From Coleofasciculus sp. S288 (GTDB lineage Bacteria; Cyanobacteriota; Cyanobacteriia; Cyanobacteriales; Coleofasciculaceae), in the NCBI GenBank assembly GCA_020216575.1, contig JAIUYC010000249.1:1-6325 (forward strand): 6,325 nucleotides of DNA, read 5' to 3'. This document shows positions 5,947-6,325 of the stretch, piece by piece; the first letter of the stretch is position 1, and each line of letters opens with the position of its first letter. A program made the translations under genes and the position numbers. The notes under the pieces were generated by a model, which saw only the letters and a list, made by a program, of their open reading frames with translations, was not told where the DNA came from and ran no database searches.

Positions 5947-6325
5947 TTATCGAATCCTATCTCGCTCGTCAACGATAAATACCTCTGCCTCATTATCGCC
6001 TTCTAGGTCGATCGCTTCAGCATTAACTTCTCGGCGTTCGGCAACAACTTCTCGCTCTGCCACCCGTTCACGCCTTGGAGCAGCTCCAGCGTCTACAAGA
6101 TCAGGAGCATCGTAGATGCCAAATTCTTCAACATTGCGATCGCGCATGATATCTTGGACGCGACGCAGATCATTTTCAGTTCCACTCACCATCAACAAAT
6201 AGTCGCCCGCCTTAATACGCTCGTTATACACCTTGGCTCTCTCTTCAGGAATACCCATCCCAACCAAGGCTCCAACAATACCGCCAGTCGCCGCACCAAT
6301 TCCGGCTCCTGCTAGAGTCGAGGCT
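5947..6325 (-). CDS. General stress protein, YflT-like with glycine zipper (C-terminal part, runs off right edge)
   Basis: The last 125 codons of a minus-strand gene ending in TAA at 5949-5947. The open frame continues to the window edge, so the true start is outside; the internal TTG at 6267 is only a local candidate. Visible residues 5-24 (AGAGIGAATGGIVGALVGMG) form a glycine-zipper membrane-active segment. The stretch IPEERAKVYNERIKAGDYLL, then VSGTENDLRRVQDIMRDRNV and EEFGIYDAP, matches the second half of cyanobacterial 'general stress proteins' related to Bacillus YflT (PF11181). The final 50 or so residues are highly charged and Arg/Glu-rich (RRERVAEREVVAERREVNAE), probably disordered. 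The family is linked to heat and general stress but its biochemical role is unknown. The gene is convergent with the RTX pair and separated from it by the MITE-like element. Confidence 0.8.
   Translation of the reverse strand, partial: ASTLAGAGIGAATGGIVGALVGMGIPEERAKVYNERIKAGDYLLMVSGTENDLRRVQDIMRDRNVEEFGIYDAPDLVDAGAAPRRERVAEREVVAERREVNAEAIDLEGDNEAEVFIVDERDRIR

Larger units (their letters stand above)
174..6143. repeat. HIP1 octamer GCGATCGC, nine dispersed copies
   Basis: Copies start at 174, 307, 2335, 2535, 3332, 4211, 4273, 5342 and 6136. Eight are within coding sequence and one directly follows the first RTX gene's stop. About 0.1 copy would be expected by chance in a window this size. 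This palindrome is over-represented in many cyanobacterial genomes and is the best taxonomic clue here. Confidence 0.85.

Overview
The window looks cyanobacterial. The octamer GCGATCGC (the HIP1 repeat of many cyanobacteria) occurs nine times in 6.3 kb, inside and between genes. The intergenic repeats and protein families also fit a repeat-rich, probably filamentous cyanobacterium. Genus cannot be read from this sequence. No rRNA, tRNA, CRISPR array or transposase gene was seen.

Layout: (1) 2-661, minus strand: the first 220 codons of a signalling protein with a degenerate response-regulator receiver domain, a coiled-coil linker and the start of a PAS domain; the rest lies beyond the left edge. 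(2) 662-1473: a long gap with no convincing gene. It holds a Pho-box-like pair of repeats (922-940) and a block of cyanobacterial palindromic and tandem repeats (1262-1412). (3) 1474-3330, plus strand: an RTX protein with a 'phytase-like/esterase-like' beta-propeller domain (PF13449 type). (4) 3475-5703, plus strand: a second RTX protein, of the choice-of-anchor I family, interrupted by one in-frame TAG at codon 68. (5) 5714-5738: a terminator-like hairpin. (6) 5767-5925: a MITE-like element with perfect 21-bp terminal inverted repeats. (7) 5947-6325, minus strand: the C-terminal part of a YflT-like general stress protein with a glycine zipper.

The two RTX genes form a same-strand pair 144 bp apart. 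They share an almost interchangeable C-terminal cassette: 36-residue super-repeats of four nonapeptides (two units in the first, four in the second), then a gap-free 94-residue tail with 68 identities. Neither has an N-terminal signal peptide, which suggests type I export through the C-terminal signal. Their propeller-type N-terminal domains belong to families often annotated as phytase or alkaline-phosphatase-like. Together with the upstream Pho-box-like motif this suggests, as inference only, extracellular proteins made under phosphate limitation. The second gene appears recently damaged by a nonsense change or carries a sequencing error: frame and family similarity continue unbroken across the TAG.
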